This document shows positions 31,841-40,075 of a stretch of DNA of 64,000 nt, in pieces. The DNA lies in the NCBI GenBank assembly GCA_003222135.1, contig QHUM01000040.1, positions 37,591 through 101,590 on the forward strand, in the 5' to 3' direction. The notes under the pieces were generated by a model that was not told the DNA's origin, did no database searches, and saw only the letters and a program-made list of their open reading frames with translations. Numbering within the stretch: the first letter of the stretch is position 1; each line of letters starts with the position of its first letter. Source of the DNA: Gemmatimonadota bacterium. Lineage in GTDB: Bacteria > Gemmatimonadota > Gemmatimonadetes > Gemmatimonadales > GWC2-71-9. Both the position numbers and the translations under genes were made by a program.

Positions 31841-32760
31841 GGGCCGGCGGGCCCGTCCACGTCGAAGTGGACGAGCTGCTTGAACGCCTGCACGCGGGCG
31901 CGCACGTCGGCTGGCGTCACCTTGTCGAACCCCTGGATGCCGAACGCTTCGACTGCGAACGATCCCATCGCCGCCCCGTACACCATCGCGCGGCGCAGGT
32001 TCGGCGGGGAGAGGTCGCCGTTCCTCGCCAGGTGGGCCATGAAGCCGCCGGCGAACGCATCACCCGCCCCGGTGGGATCGAACACATCCTGGAGCGGGTA
32101 GGCCGGAACCTTGAACGTCGTGGTTCGGTCCACGAGGAGCGCGCCGTGCTCTCCCTGTTTCAAGACTGTCATCTTCGGTCCGCGCTGCAGGATCCACTGG
32201 GCGGCGCGGTAGATGTTCCAGTCGCCGGACAGCTCGCGCGCCTCTGAGTCGTTCACCATCAGGATATCGATGTGGCGCAGCAGCTCGAGCAAGAGATCGC
32301 GCTTCGACTGGATCCAGTAATTCATCGTGTCGCAGGCGACGAGCTTGGGCGCCTTCACCTGATCGAGCACGCCGAGCTGGAGCTCGGGGTCGATGTTGCC
32401 GAGGAAGACGTACGCCGCGTCGCGAAACCCGGCGGGGAGCTTGGGTCGGAAGTCCGCGAACACGCCGAGTCGCGTCTCCAGCGTCTCGCGGCTGGCGAGG
32501 TCGTAGGAGTAGCGTGCCTTCCAGCGGAACGATTCCCCTTTCGCCTGCTCGACACCCGAGAGGTCGATGCCGCGCTGCTCGAGCGCATACAGGGCGGTGA
32601 GCGGGAAGTCGCTCCCCACCACGCCCACGACCTGCACGGGGTGGAGAATGGACCCCGCGACGCTGAAGAACACGGCTGACCCTCCGAGCGCGTCCGCCGT
32701 CTCGCCGAACGGCGTGGCGACCGAGTCGAGGGCCACCGATCCCACCACCAAGAGCGACAC
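31837..32760 (-). CDS. PfkB-family carbohydrate/nucleoside kinase
   Basis: The 307-residue protein is a ribokinase-fold kinase with the N-terminal VVGSVALDSVATPFG, the GGSAVFFSVAGS di-glycine region and the catalytic DPTGAGDAFAGGF near the C-terminus. The substrate is not evident. I chose the GTG at 32760, 1 nt after the argS stop; the longer frame is argS read out of phase. Confidence 0.9.
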   Translation of the reverse strand: MSLLVVGSVALDSVATPFGETADALGGSAVFFSVAGSILHPVQVVGVVGSDFPLTALYALEQRGIDLSGVEQAKGESFRWKARYSYDLASRETLETRLGVFADFRPKLPAGFRDAAYVFLGNIDPELQLGVLDQVKAPKLVACDTMNYWIQSKRDLLLELLRHIDILMVNDSEARELSGDWNIYRAAQWILQRGPKMTVLKQGEHGALLVDRTTTFKVPAYPLQDVFDPTGAGDAFAGGFMAHLARNGDLSPPNLRRAMVYGAAMGSFAVEAFGIQGFDKVTPADVRARVQAFKQLVHFDVDGPAGP

Positions 32761-32761
32761 G

Positions 32762-34411
32762 CTACATCCTGTCCGGGGCGCTGACGCCCAAGAGGGTGAG
32801 GCCGTTCGCCAGCACCTGGCGCACGGCACGTGCCAGCACGAGCCGCGCAGCCTCCTCCGGCTCGCCCAGCACGCGATACTTGTGATACCACGCGTGGACG
32901 ATCCGGGCCAGCCCCTCGAGGTAGCCGGTGACGCGGTGCGGCTCGAGCGCAGTGGCGGCCCCCGCCACGAGGCTCGGAAAGTCGGCGAGCTGCTTCAGCA
33001 AGAGGAGCTCTTCCGGCTCGTCCAGCGCCGCCGGATTCACGCCGTTCGGGGAGGCCGTTTCGGGCGCGCGCCCGGCGACACGGAAGATGCCGCTCAGGCG
33101 CGCGTGCGCCATCTGGACGTAGAAGACAGGATTCTCCTCCGTCTGGCTCTTGGCGAGGTCGACGTCGAACACGAGGTGCGAGTCCCCCCGACGCATCAGG
33201 AAGAAGTAGCGCACCGCGTCGCGCCCCACCTCGTCGACCAGCTCTCGCACGGTCATGTAACTGCCGGCGCGCTTGGAGAGCTTCATCTCCGCACCGCCCT
33301 TCATCACGGTCACCATCTGGTGCAGCACGTACTCGGGGTAACCGGCCGGGATACCCATCTCGAGCGCCCGCAGCCCGATGCGAACGCGAGTCACCGTGCT
33401 GTGATGGTCCGCGCCCTGAACGTTGATCGCCCGCGCGAAACCCCGCTCCCACTTGTCGACGTGGTAGGCGACGTCCGGCAGAAAATAGGTGTACTCGCCG
33501 CCTTTTTCCGCTCGCTTGCGCATCACACGGTCCTTGTCGTCACCGAAGTCGGTGGTCTTGAGCCAGAGCGCGCCGTCCCGCTCGTAGGTGTGCCCTGCGG
33601 CCACCAGCCGACCCAACGTCTTTTCGACTTTGCTGCTCGTGTACAAGGACGACTCGAGGAAGTAGACGTCGAACTTGACGCCCAGGGCCTGCAGGTCCGC
33701 GTCCTGCTCCTTGCGCAGCTCCTGCACCGCAAACCGCCGCACGTGGTCGAGGTCGGCTCCCTCGGGATCGTCGGGATATGCCGCGAGGTAGCGCTCGGCG
33801 ATCTCCCAGACGTACTCGCCGTGATAGCCCCCCTCCGGAACGGCGGCCGGCCGGCCGCGCAGCTCGCCGATCCGCGCCTGCACGCTCAGCGCCAGCTGCA
33901 TGATCTGGGCGCCGCCATCGTTGTAATAGAACTCCCGCGTCACGCGCCACCCCGTCCAGTCGAGCAGCGACGCGATCGCGTCGCCCAGCGCCGCCTGGCG
34001 GCCGTGGCCCACGTGCAGCGGACCGGTGGGATTGGCGGAGACGAACTCGACGTTGACAGGCTTGCTCTGCCCGGCGTCGCCTCGACCGTAGCGGTCGCCG
34101 GCCGCCAGCACCGTCTCGAGCACGCCGGCGAGCTCGGCTTCGGCGAGGAAGAAGTTGATGAACCCCGGTCCGGCGACGTCGATCTTACGAACGAGCCCCT
34201 GGGGAAGCTCGAGCGCCGCGATCAGCCGCTCGGCCACGACCCGAGGCTTGGCTTTGAGCGCTTTGGCGAGCGTCAGCGCGAGATTGGTCGCCACGTCACC
34301 GTGCGCTGGATCGCGGGGACGCTCGAGCTCGATATCCGGGGCCGCCACGGGCGCGCCCAGCCGCGCCGCGGCATCCGCCAGCGCCGCACGGATCGGCTCG
34401 TGCGCCCTCAC
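32762..34411 (-). CDS. argS: Arginyl-tRNA synthetase
   Basis: ArgS charges tRNA-Arg. The 549-residue class I enzyme shows the N-terminal Add1 domain, the HIGH motif in SANPTGPLHVGHGRQ, the KMSKS counterpart in AEMKLSKRAGSYMTV and the anticodon-binding C-terminus ending LLGVSAPDRM. The GTG at 34411 overlaps the FmdB-family stop (GTGA). Confidence 0.97.
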   Translation of the reverse strand: MRAHEPIRAALADAAARLGAPVAAPDIELERPRDPAHGDVATNLALTLAKALKAKPRVVAERLIAALELPQGLVRKIDVAGPGFINFFLAEAELAGVLETVLAAGDRYGRGDAGQSKPVNVEFVSANPTGPLHVGHGRQAALGDAIASLLDWTGWRVTREFYYNDGGAQIMQLALSVQARIGELRGRPAAVPEGGYHGEYVWEIAERYLAAYPDDPEGADLDHVRRFAVQELRKEQDADLQALGVKFDVYFLESSLYTSSKVEKTLGRLVAAGHTYERDGALWLKTTDFGDDKDRVMRKRAEKGGEYTYFLPDVAYHVDKWERGFARAINVQGADHHSTVTRVRIGLRALEMGIPAGYPEYVLHQMVTVMKGGAEMKLSKRAGSYMTVRELVDEVGRDAVRYFFLMRRGDSHLVFDVDLAKSQTEENPVFYVQMAHARLSGIFRVAGRAPETASPNGVNPAALDEPEELLLLKQLADFPSLVAGAATALEPHRVTGYLEGLARIVHAWYHKYRVLGEPEEAARLVLARAVRQVLANGLTLLGVSAPDRM

Positions 34412-34716
34412 TTGTCGCCGGAGTCTGTTTTCTTTTTCTTGGGCTTCGCGCCCTCGGGCGTTTTCGACTCAGGCGTGGGCTTCGACTCAGGGGTGGGTGT
34501 GGGCTCCACTTTCCCCTCCTGCTGCTTCTCACCGGCCCGCTTGTAGTCCGTGATGTAGAAACCGGAGCCCTTGAAGACAAGGCCGGTCCCCCCGGAGATC
34601 TGCCGCTCCGCCTGCCGGCCGCACACGGGACACTTCTCGCGACGTTTGTCGTGCATCGTCGGAAAGAACTTCTCGAACACGTGCCCCGCCGGGCATTTGT
34701 ACTCGTAGGTGGGCAT
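34408..34716 (-). CDS. FmdB-family zinc ribbon protein
   Basis: The 102-residue protein starts MPTYEYKCPAGHVFEKFF and has a second knuckle CPVCGRQAE, the zinc ribbon of the FmdB/CxxC_CXXC_SSSS family, followed by GSGFYITDY. The last 35 residues are a low-complexity tail of Pro-Glu-Ser-Lys repeats. Function is unknown; the ribbon may bind nucleic acid or protein. It heads an operon with argS, the PfkB kinase and purM. Confidence 0.88.
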   Translation of the reverse strand: MPTYEYKCPAGHVFEKFFPTMHDKRREKCPVCGRQAERQISGGTGLVFKGSGFYITDYKRAGEKQQEGKVEPTPTPESKPTPESKTPEGAKPKKKKTDSGDK

Positions 34717-34725
34717 CAGACAAGA

Positions 34726-34754
34726 ACTTAAGCGGCGCGGACCGGACGGGTCAA
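34726..34754 (-). promoter_or_regulatory. Promoter of the fmdB-argS-kinase-purM operon
   Basis: TTGACC (34754-34749), 17 nt, TTAAGT (34731-34726) on the minus strand, ending 9 nt before the ATG at 34716. Transcription would begin only a few bases before the start codon, so the message may be nearly leaderless. Confidence 0.5.
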
Positions 34755-34762
34755 TCGGGCTG

Positions 34763-34936
34763 CTAGAACTCCCGCTTCTTCATCTCCGAAAAGAAGTCGC
34801 GCAGATCCACGTCGTCCTCTCGCTCCGGCGGCAGCGTATCATCGTATTGCCGTCGCCGGGTCGGCTTGGGCTTGGCCGCCTTGGCGGCGTTCTTCTTCGC
34901 CAGGGCGGCAATCTTCTGGTCGTCGCTCTTCGACAT
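34763..34936 (-). CDS. Small charged protein of unknown function (57 aa)
   Basis: A GGGAGGAG ribosome site precedes an ATG at 34936 and a 57-codon frame to TAG at 34763. The product begins MSKSDDQKIAALAKKNAAK, has a Lys/Ala/Pro-rich basic first half and an acidic second half (PPEREDDVDLRDFFSEMKK). Codon use is like its neighbours, with G/C third positions. I do not recognise a family; the pattern suggests a small soluble, partly disordered protein. Confidence 0.7.
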   Translation of the reverse strand: MSKSDDQKIAALAKKNAAKAAKPKPTRRRQYDDTLPPEREDDVDLRDFFSEMKKREF

Positions 34937-35075
34937 CGCCGCTCCTCCCCGTAATGTCCGCCAGGAAATCTCGTGTCCGACGCAGGCCTAGGCAAGTGCC
35001 GGGGCACAACAATCGCGGGTCCCGGGACGTAGGCTTTGAAGTTGGAGCACTTTCCACCCCACGGGAGGACACATC

Positions 35076-35450
35076 ATGAAGCTGCCGATCGCATTGGTAT
35101 GCAGCGTGGTCCTGGCCGTCGCGGCGTCCGCTGCCCCGGCGCAGAGCCCGTCATCGGGAGGCGGCCCGGGGCGCTCCGGGTTCGGGGAGCGACGCATGCA
35201 GGCGCTGCTCAAGGGGATCACCCTGACGACCGCACAGCAGGCGAAGATCGACTCCATCCGAGCGCGCTATAGCACCCAGCTGCCGGCATTCACACCTGGC
35301 ACACCGCCCGATTCGACGACCCGCGCAACAATGCGGGAGGTGTTCCGGCGTCAGGACGACGAGATTCGCGGCGTGCTGACCGCCGATCAGCAAAAGACCT
35401 GGGACCAGAACGTCGCCGAGATGCGCGCCCGTCGCCCCGGAGGGCAGTGA
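35076..35450 (+). CDS. Spy/CpxP-like periplasmic protein
   Basis: The 124-residue protein has a signal peptide ending at APAQ and then helices with two LTxxQ-type motifs (ITLTTAQQAKI and VLTADQQKTW), the mark of the Spy/CpxP family of periplasmic chaperones and stress sensors. A GGGAGG site lies just upstream of the ATG. It stands alone on the plus strand and is closed by a strong hairpin after its stop. Confidence 0.82.
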   Translation: MKLPIALVCSVVLAVAASAAPAQSPSSGGGPGRSGFGERRMQALLKGITLTTAQQAKIDSIRARYSTQLPAFTPGTPPDSTTRATMREVFRRQDDEIRGVLTADQQKTWDQNVAEMRARRPGGQ

Positions 35451-35470
35451 TTCGAGCGGCGTCGACGACA

Positions 35471-35492
35471 CGGGGCGCCACACGGCGCCCCG
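35471..35492. terminator. Bidirectional hairpin between convergent genes
   Basis: CGGGGCGCC (35471-35479), loop ACAC, GGCGCCCCG (35484-35492): a perfect 9-bp GC stem between the Spy-like gene (ends 35450) and the DUF2911 gene (ends 35494). There is no T-run on either strand, so termination may rely on the stem or on Rho. Confidence 0.6.
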
Positions 35493-35493
35493 G

Positions 35494-36087
35494 TCACGGC
35501 CCGATCCGCCACGCTGTGCTGAGCTCCGTGCTTCCCCACTTGATCCGCAGCACTCCACGCAGGTCGGCGTAGCCCGTGCTCGGTCGCGCCGCCTCGGGCA
35601 CGAGATAGATGCTGAGGGAACCCTCCGGCTCCGCGAGCGCTCGGCTCGCGAGCGGCACGCGCCCGACGTCGCGCCCGGCATCGTAATCGGTGCCCCACTG
35701 CCCCGTGCCGCGGTTGACGATCAGCTGCCACCCGGCGTGTGTGTACAAGGCGAACAGCGAGTAATCCCCGCGGGGCAGCTTCAAGTCCCCCAGCGTCAAG
35801 TCGACGTCGCTGTGGAGCGTGGTCGCCATGTTCGCGCCCAAGCGCCACACGGTATCGAGGGGAACGAGCCCGCCCTCCACACGCCGGCCGCGCGCGTGAG
35901 GCTGGCCGTAGGTGATCACGATCCGTGAGGGCCCGGAAAGACTCGCATCCTCCTCGAACCAGCGGGTGCCGATCCGCCGCGCGTTCAGGTGCACCTCGAC
36001 CGACGCGAAGCTGCTCGCGGCGATGCGGAGCGGCGGCTCCGGTTCTTGGGAGACGGCGGCGAAGAGCACTGCGGCGAGAGCGATCAC
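35494..36087 (-). CDS. DUF2911 secreted protein
   Basis: The 197-residue protein has a hydrophobic N-terminus and the DUF2911 core: RIVITYGQPHARGR, GGLVPLDTVWRLGANMATTL, LPRGDYSLFALYT and IVNRGTGQWGTDYDAGRDVGRV. The function of this family is unknown; members are secreted beta proteins. Start is GTG at 36087, 19 nt after the TMEM175 stop, so both probably share one promoter. Confidence 0.85.
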   Translation of the reverse strand: MIALAAVLFAAVSQEPEPPLRIAASSFASVEVHLNARRIGTRWFEEDASLSGPSRIVITYGQPHARGRRVEGGLVPLDTVWRLGANMATTLHSDVDLTLGDLKLPRGDYSLFALYTHAGWQLIVNRGTGQWGTDYDAGRDVGRVPLASRALAEPEGSLSIYLVPEAARPSTGYADLRGVLRIKWGSTELSTAWRIGP

Positions 36088-36106
36088 GTTGATCTCCCGA
36101 GGTCGG

Positions 36107-36691
36107 TCAACGCTGCCACAGACGAGGCGGCAGCGCGAAATAGATGGCGATGACGGCGCTCACGATCAGGCACGCGGTGGCACTCAGGGCGGCCACCGCG
36201 AGGGTGCCGGCGTAGAGCAGCGGGCCCATGGCGTATTGACGGGTGATCGAGTCGACGTGAACGTGCTGCACCACGAGGCCACTGCGCCGCGCATGGCGCC
36301 ACAAGAGATTGAAGATCAGTGCCAACACGAGAAACGTCGCGCTGTACATCATTCCAGCGATCCGCTGGTCGGGCCCGAGCAGGTGTTCGGCCAGCAACGC
36401 GGTGGGAAACGGTACCCAGGTAACGCCGAGCAGGAGCAGGAGATTCAGCGCGACGAGGCCCTCGTCATTGCGCTGGATCAACGCGAACAAGCGATGGTGA
36501 TTGATCCACATCACTCCGATAGTGGCGAAGCTGGCGATGAACGCCAGGTACGACGGCCACAGGCGCGCCAGGGCCGGACCGAGCTCCCCGGGGACCCCTG
36601 CGGGCGGCACTTTGATCTCGAGGATGAGTAGGGTGATAGCGATCGCGAAGACGCCATCGCTGAAGGCTTCCAGGCGCGATGTCGGGCCCAT
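36107..36691 (-). CDS. TMEM175-family (DUF1211) potassium channel
   Basis: The 194-residue protein has about six membrane helices and the family signature RLEAFSDGVFAIAITLLILE at its start, the FSDG motif that lines the pore in TMEM175. Bacterial members form tetrameric K+ leak channels. The ATG at 36691 is preceded by GAGGAG and the promoter at 36714-36742. Confidence 0.9.
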   Translation of the reverse strand: MGPTSRLEAFSDGVFAIAITLLILEIKVPPAGVPGELGPALARLWPSYLAFIASFATIGVMWINHHRLFALIQRNDEGLVALNLLLLLGVTWVPFPTALLAEHLLGPDQRIAGMMYSATFLVLALIFNLLWRHARRSGLVVQHVHVDSITRQYAMGPLLYAGTLAVAALSATACLIVSAVIAIYFALPPRLWQR

Positions 36692-36713
36692 CACCGTGGC
36701 TCCTCGTTGCCCT

Positions 36714-36742
36714 AAGCTGCGGGTCGACGCTCGCCGGCGCAA
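36714..36742 (-). promoter_or_regulatory. Promoter TTGCGC-N17-CAGCTT, TMEM175 gene
   Basis: TTGCGC (36742-36737), a 17-nt spacer ending GACCCG, and CAGCTT (36719-36714) on the minus strand, 22 nt before the ATG at 36691. One of the recurring promoter family. Confidence 0.6.
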
Positions 36743-36760
36743 CGGCACGAAACAACAGAG

Positions 36761-36780
36761 CCCCGGGCATCTGCCCGGGG
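36761..36780 (-). terminator. Rho-independent terminator of the SdrD-like gene
   Basis: On the minus strand a perfect 9-bp stem CCCCGGGCA/TGCCCGGGG with a 2-nt loop lies 28 nt after the stop at 36809. It is followed by CTCTGTTGTTTCGT, a T-rich tract. Confidence 0.75.
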
Positions 36781-36808
36781 CCCCAACCTTGTAGCAGCTA
36801 CTCTTGCC

Positions 36809-37522
36809 CTACGGCGTCACCGTTCCGAAGTCGTTACCAAGGAAGCGGATGTCGACTCCGTCCGGGATGACGACGGTATATCCGAAGCCGCCCGCTGAGC
36901 ACACGGTGCCGCTCATCGGCACCGTCTGCCGCCAGCCGGTCTGCGGTACCTCGCACACCAGGTAGGTGCCGCCTGGTAGACCCGGGAAGACGTAGTCCCC
37001 GGTGCCGTTGGTCGTGGTCGTTTGGCTCACCGGCCCGCTGAGCTCGATGACCCAGCCAAACAGACCGGGCTCATTGGCGGCGCGCCAACCGCTGGCATCG
37101 AGGTCATTGAACGCCGTCCCATCGATCTCTCCAAGCCCCGAAGCCGGTGGGGGCGGAGGTACGGGTGGCGGTGGCGGCGGGGGCGGCGGCGGCGGTGGAG
37201 GAGGCGGCGGCGGCGGTGGAGGAGGCGGCAGCGGATCGCCGACGACGCAAGTCTGGTCCTGCTTAGCGTCGCGCCGATGCGAGGCGTCCTGGCGGTGCAG
37301 CGCATCCCGCCGGACCTCAAATGACCGGGCCGACCCGCCGCGCGCGGCGGGGTGTGCTGTATCGCATTTCTCGCCATCATCGTCCCGATCCACGTCGCCG
37401 CCCCGCACGTTCGATTGCCGAACGGCGTCGTTGTCCCTACCGGACGACCTCGTGAGATCTTGGGACACGGCCGCGACGAGCGGCGTGGCGACCAAGGCGA
37501 GCAATACCATGAAAACACGCAT
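36809..37522 (-). CDS. Secreted SdrD-B-like protein with long polyproline tract
   Basis: The 237-residue protein has a signal peptide (VFMVLLALVATPLVAAVS), a charged Asp/Arg-rich segment (about 25-95), a run of more than 20 prolines (encoded near 37147-37229) and a C-terminal SdrD B-like beta domain (IDGTAFNDLDASGWR, GDYVFPGLPGGTYLVCEV). Such domains act as rigid stalks of surface proteins; here there is only one. The proline run would need EF-P to translate. A terminator follows. Confidence 0.75.
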   Translation of the reverse strand: MRVFMVLLALVATPLVAAVSQDLTRSSGRDNDAVRQSNVRGGDVDRDDDGEKCDTAHPAARGGSARSFEVRRDALHRQDASHRRDAKQDQTCVVGDPLPPPPPPPPPPPPPPPPPPPPPPVPPPPPASGLGEIDGTAFNDLDASGWRAANEPGLFGWVIELSGPVSQTTTTNGTGDYVFPGLPGGTYLVCEVPQTGWRQTVPMSGTVCSAGGFGYTVVIPDGVDIRFLGNDFGTVTP

Positions 37523-37698
37523 CGCTCTCTCCCTATGAGTGAGAGACTACTCTGAGGAGGGGGCGCTGCGGCCTCAGTGAACCCTAGGCGCTCTCAAGTT
37601 TCGCTGAGGGCGCCCATTCCCGGCTGTGCCGGGGATCACGCAGGCAACCTAAGTCAAATGGTCTCCGCTATTTGCCGAACCGCCGGGTGCCGCGTGCC

Positions 37699-38271
37699 TC
37701 ACTGCGCGTCGAAGCCCGCGAATTCCCCCCGCTGGTACACGTTCCCTTTATACTCCTGGTCGGCGTGGATCCCGATCTTCGAGCTGTAGTACGCTCGCAC
37801 CGTTGAGCGCTTGAGCTCCTGGAAGAAGTGCTCGGCGGGGGTCTTGGGGTCCTGCTCCCCCGCCGCCATCCGCGTGAGCGCCGCAACCCGCTGGTCGGCC
37901 GAACCCTGCAGGAAGGCCTGCCCGTTCAGCTCCTGCGACAGGGCGTCGACGGCCGCGAGCCCCGAGCGCCACTTGGTCTGCTGCTCGGGCTCGAGCGACT
38001 CGGCCAAACGGAAATCGATGTAGGCCGCCACGCCGGCGGCGCGGGCGCCGGGAGAATGGGCGTCCGCCGGGATGATCAGCTCCGCCAGCTCATCGAGCAG
38101 CGCGAGCTCCGGCCCCGTGAAAAACTTGGGGGCCGTCTGGAGCGCGGGCTGCGCCGCGGCCGGCCCCAGCTGGAGCAACGGAGTGGCGAGCGCTGCGGCG
38201 GTCACTTCGAGCATCTCGCGGCGCGAGAGCGACTCCGCCACGCGCGCGTCGTGATGTGCCGCGTCGGTCAT
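37699..38271 (-). CDS. Gluconate 2-dehydrogenase subunit 3 family protein
   Basis: The 190-residue protein carries a twin-arginine-like signal (SRREMLEVTAAALATPLLQL) and the subunit-3 fold: LLDELAELIIPADAHSPGARAAGVAAYIDFRL and GEQDPKTPAEHFFQELK. These small subunits accompany membrane-bound GMC dehydrogenases and help their export. Its ATG overlaps the GMC oxidoreductase stop (ATGA), so the two probably form one complex. Confidence 0.88.
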   Translation of the reverse strand: MTDAAHHDARVAESLSRREMLEVTAAALATPLLQLGPAAAQPALQTAPKFFTGPELALLDELAELIIPADAHSPGARAAGVAAYIDFRLAESLEPEQQTKWRSGLAAVDALSQELNGQAFLQGSADQRVAALTRMAAGEQDPKTPAEHFFQELKRSTVRAYYSSKIGIHADQEYKGNVYQRGEFAGFDAQ

Positions 38272-40061
38272 AGGGTCCCCTTCCTGAACTCGTCCGCCAG
38301 GTGTTCACACGAGCGCCATGCCAGGGCCATGATGGTCCAGGTGGGATTCTGGCACGACGCGCTCACGTGACTCGACCCGTCCACGACGAACAGGTTCTTC
38401 ACGTCGTGAGACTGCTGGAACTGGTTGAGCACCGACGTCTTGGGGTCGCTTCCCATCCGCGCCGTGCCCAGCTCGTGAATGGACCACCCCTCGGTGAGGA
38501 TCTTCTCGTCGGTCCCCACGACCTCGATCCCCGCCGCCTCGAGCATCTCGCGCCCTGCGACGACCATGTCCTCGCACATCTTGCGCTCGTTGTCGCCAAA
38601 CTGATAATGGAAGCGCAGGACGGGGATGCCCCACGCGTCTTTCGCGTCGGGATCGAGATCGACGTAATTCTCGTAGCGCGCCAGCACCTCGCCGAAGGCA
38701 CCCATCCCGATGAACGCCCCGGCGTGGTCACGCACCTCTTTCTTGAATTGCGCGCCGAATCCCGGCGTCCCCATGGCATTCCCCGGGAAAATCGAAAAGC
38801 CACCGCTCCCCTCGAAGCCGTAGCCACGGACGAACCCCGGTTGACGCTCCTTCAGGTTGCGGAACCGGGGGATGTAGAACCCTCCCGGCCGGCCGTCGTC
38901 GAGCGTGGGTGGTTTGCCGACCAAATCTTTTACGAGCCCCGTGACCCCGGGGCCCATCACGTGTTCGCAGAAGTTGTGTCCCACGTGCCCGCTCGAGTTG
39001 CCGATCCCGTTGGGATGCTGGGGCGAGCGCGACAACAGCAGCAGCCGCGCCGACTCGAGCGTCGACGCGGCGACAATCACGACCTTCGCCTTGGCCTCGT
39101 AGGACTTGTGCGTGGCGCTGTCGATAAACCCGATCCCGCGCGCCTTTCCGGTGTTGCGGTCGACGAGCACTTCGTGCGCGATCGAGTTGGTGCGGATCGT
39201 GAGGTTCCCGGTGTCCATCGCGGGGTAGATGAGCCCCGTGGGTGAATCGAATACGGCGTGGATGTCGCACCCGCCCGGCCGCCGGTCGCAGGCGCCGCGG
39301 CCGTAGCACTTGCTGCGGTAGCGGTTGTGCTTCAAGCCGTCCGTCGTCACACCGGCGCGGTACGGCGTCAGGACGCGCCCCATTTTCTTCAGGCTTTCGC
39401 GCAGCCTCACCTCACCGAACGTGAGCTTGTTGGGACGCTGGAACAGGCTGTCCGGCAGGTGCGGCAGGTTTTCCTTGACGCCCGAGATGCCGAGGTAGAG
39501 GTCGACCTTGTCGTAGTAGGGTTCGACGTCCGCGTACGAGATCGGCCAGTCGTCGCCGTACCCGTCGTGCGTTTTCCCCTTGAAATCGTAGTCGGACAGA
39601 CGCAGCGCCAGGCGGCCCCAGATGTTCGTCTTCCCCCCGAGCGCGCGCGCACGCACCCAGGCGTACTTCGTTCCGGTGTAGGGATGATCCTTCTCGTCGA
39701 CGAGGATGTTCTTGACGTAGTCGGACCCGCCCCACCCGCCGACATAGGACATGACGTGCTTGAACGTGCTGTTCTTCGCGTACGGTGGGGTCCGGATGGT
39801 GTACTCGTTGAACGAGAGAGCATGGTATCCCGGTGGCGCGTCCCCCCGTCGGGCGTGATCGTACGGCCACTGCATCGAGCGGAGCTCCTGCTCGATCGGC
39901 AGCTTCTTGCCGGCCTCGAGCATGAGCACCTTCAGACCGCGCGTCGTCAGCACGTGGGCGGCCATGCCGCCGGCCGCGCCCGATCCCACGATCACCGCGT
40001 CGTAGGTCTTGGACAGGTCGACGTCCTGCGCGAGCGGTGGGGGGACCCTGACGAGGGTCAT
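38268..40061 (-). CDS. GMC-family FAD oxidoreductase
   Basis: The 597-residue protein has the FAD-binding start YDAVIVGSGAAGGMAAHVL, CDRRPGGCDIHAVFDSP in the substrate domain and the C-terminal GMC signature with His in IHELGTARMGSDP and Asn in QNPTWTIMALAWR. It likely oxidises a sugar or polyol in the periplasm, exported in complex with the Tat-signal subunit encoded downstream. It starts 14 nt after the peroxiredoxin gene. Confidence 0.92.
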   Translation of the reverse strand: MTLVRVPPPLAQDVDLSKTYDAVIVGSGAAGGMAAHVLTTRGLKVLMLEAGKKLPIEQELRSMQWPYDHARRGDAPPGYHALSFNEYTIRTPPYAKNSTFKHVMSYVGGWGGSDYVKNILVDEKDHPYTGTKYAWVRARALGGKTNIWGRLALRLSDYDFKGKTHDGYGDDWPISYADVEPYYDKVDLYLGISGVKENLPHLPDSLFQRPNKLTFGEVRLRESLKKMGRVLTPYRAGVTTDGLKHNRYRSKCYGRGACDRRPGGCDIHAVFDSPTGLIYPAMDTGNLTIRTNSIAHEVLVDRNTGKARGIGFIDSATHKSYEAKAKVVIVAASTLESARLLLLSRSPQHPNGIGNSSGHVGHNFCEHVMGPGVTGLVKDLVGKPPTLDDGRPGGFYIPRFRNLKERQPGFVRGYGFEGSGGFSIFPGNAMGTPGFGAQFKKEVRDHAGAFIGMGAFGEVLARYENYVDLDPDAKDAWGIPVLRFHYQFGDNERKMCEDMVVAGREMLEAAGIEVVGTDEKILTEGWSIHELGTARMGSDPKTSVLNQFQQSHDVKNLFVVDGSSHVSASCQNPTWTIMALAWRSCEHLADEFRKGTL

Positions 40062-40075
40062 CGGCGCCTTCCTCC

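Noticed and set aside
32567..34546. 659-codon plus-strand ORF opposite argS and the PfkB kinase
   Set aside because: High GC creates long antisense frames; the minus-strand genes have full family motifs.
37002..37538. Plus-strand ORF with a long polyglycine run
   Set aside because: It is the antisense of the polyproline tract of the SdrD-like gene and has no other protein-like feature.
37619..37634. Terminator hairpin CCCGGC-TGT-GCCGGG after the subunit-3 gene
   Set aside because: The stem is only 6-7 bp, is 65 nt from the stop and has no T-run; evidence is too weak to list.
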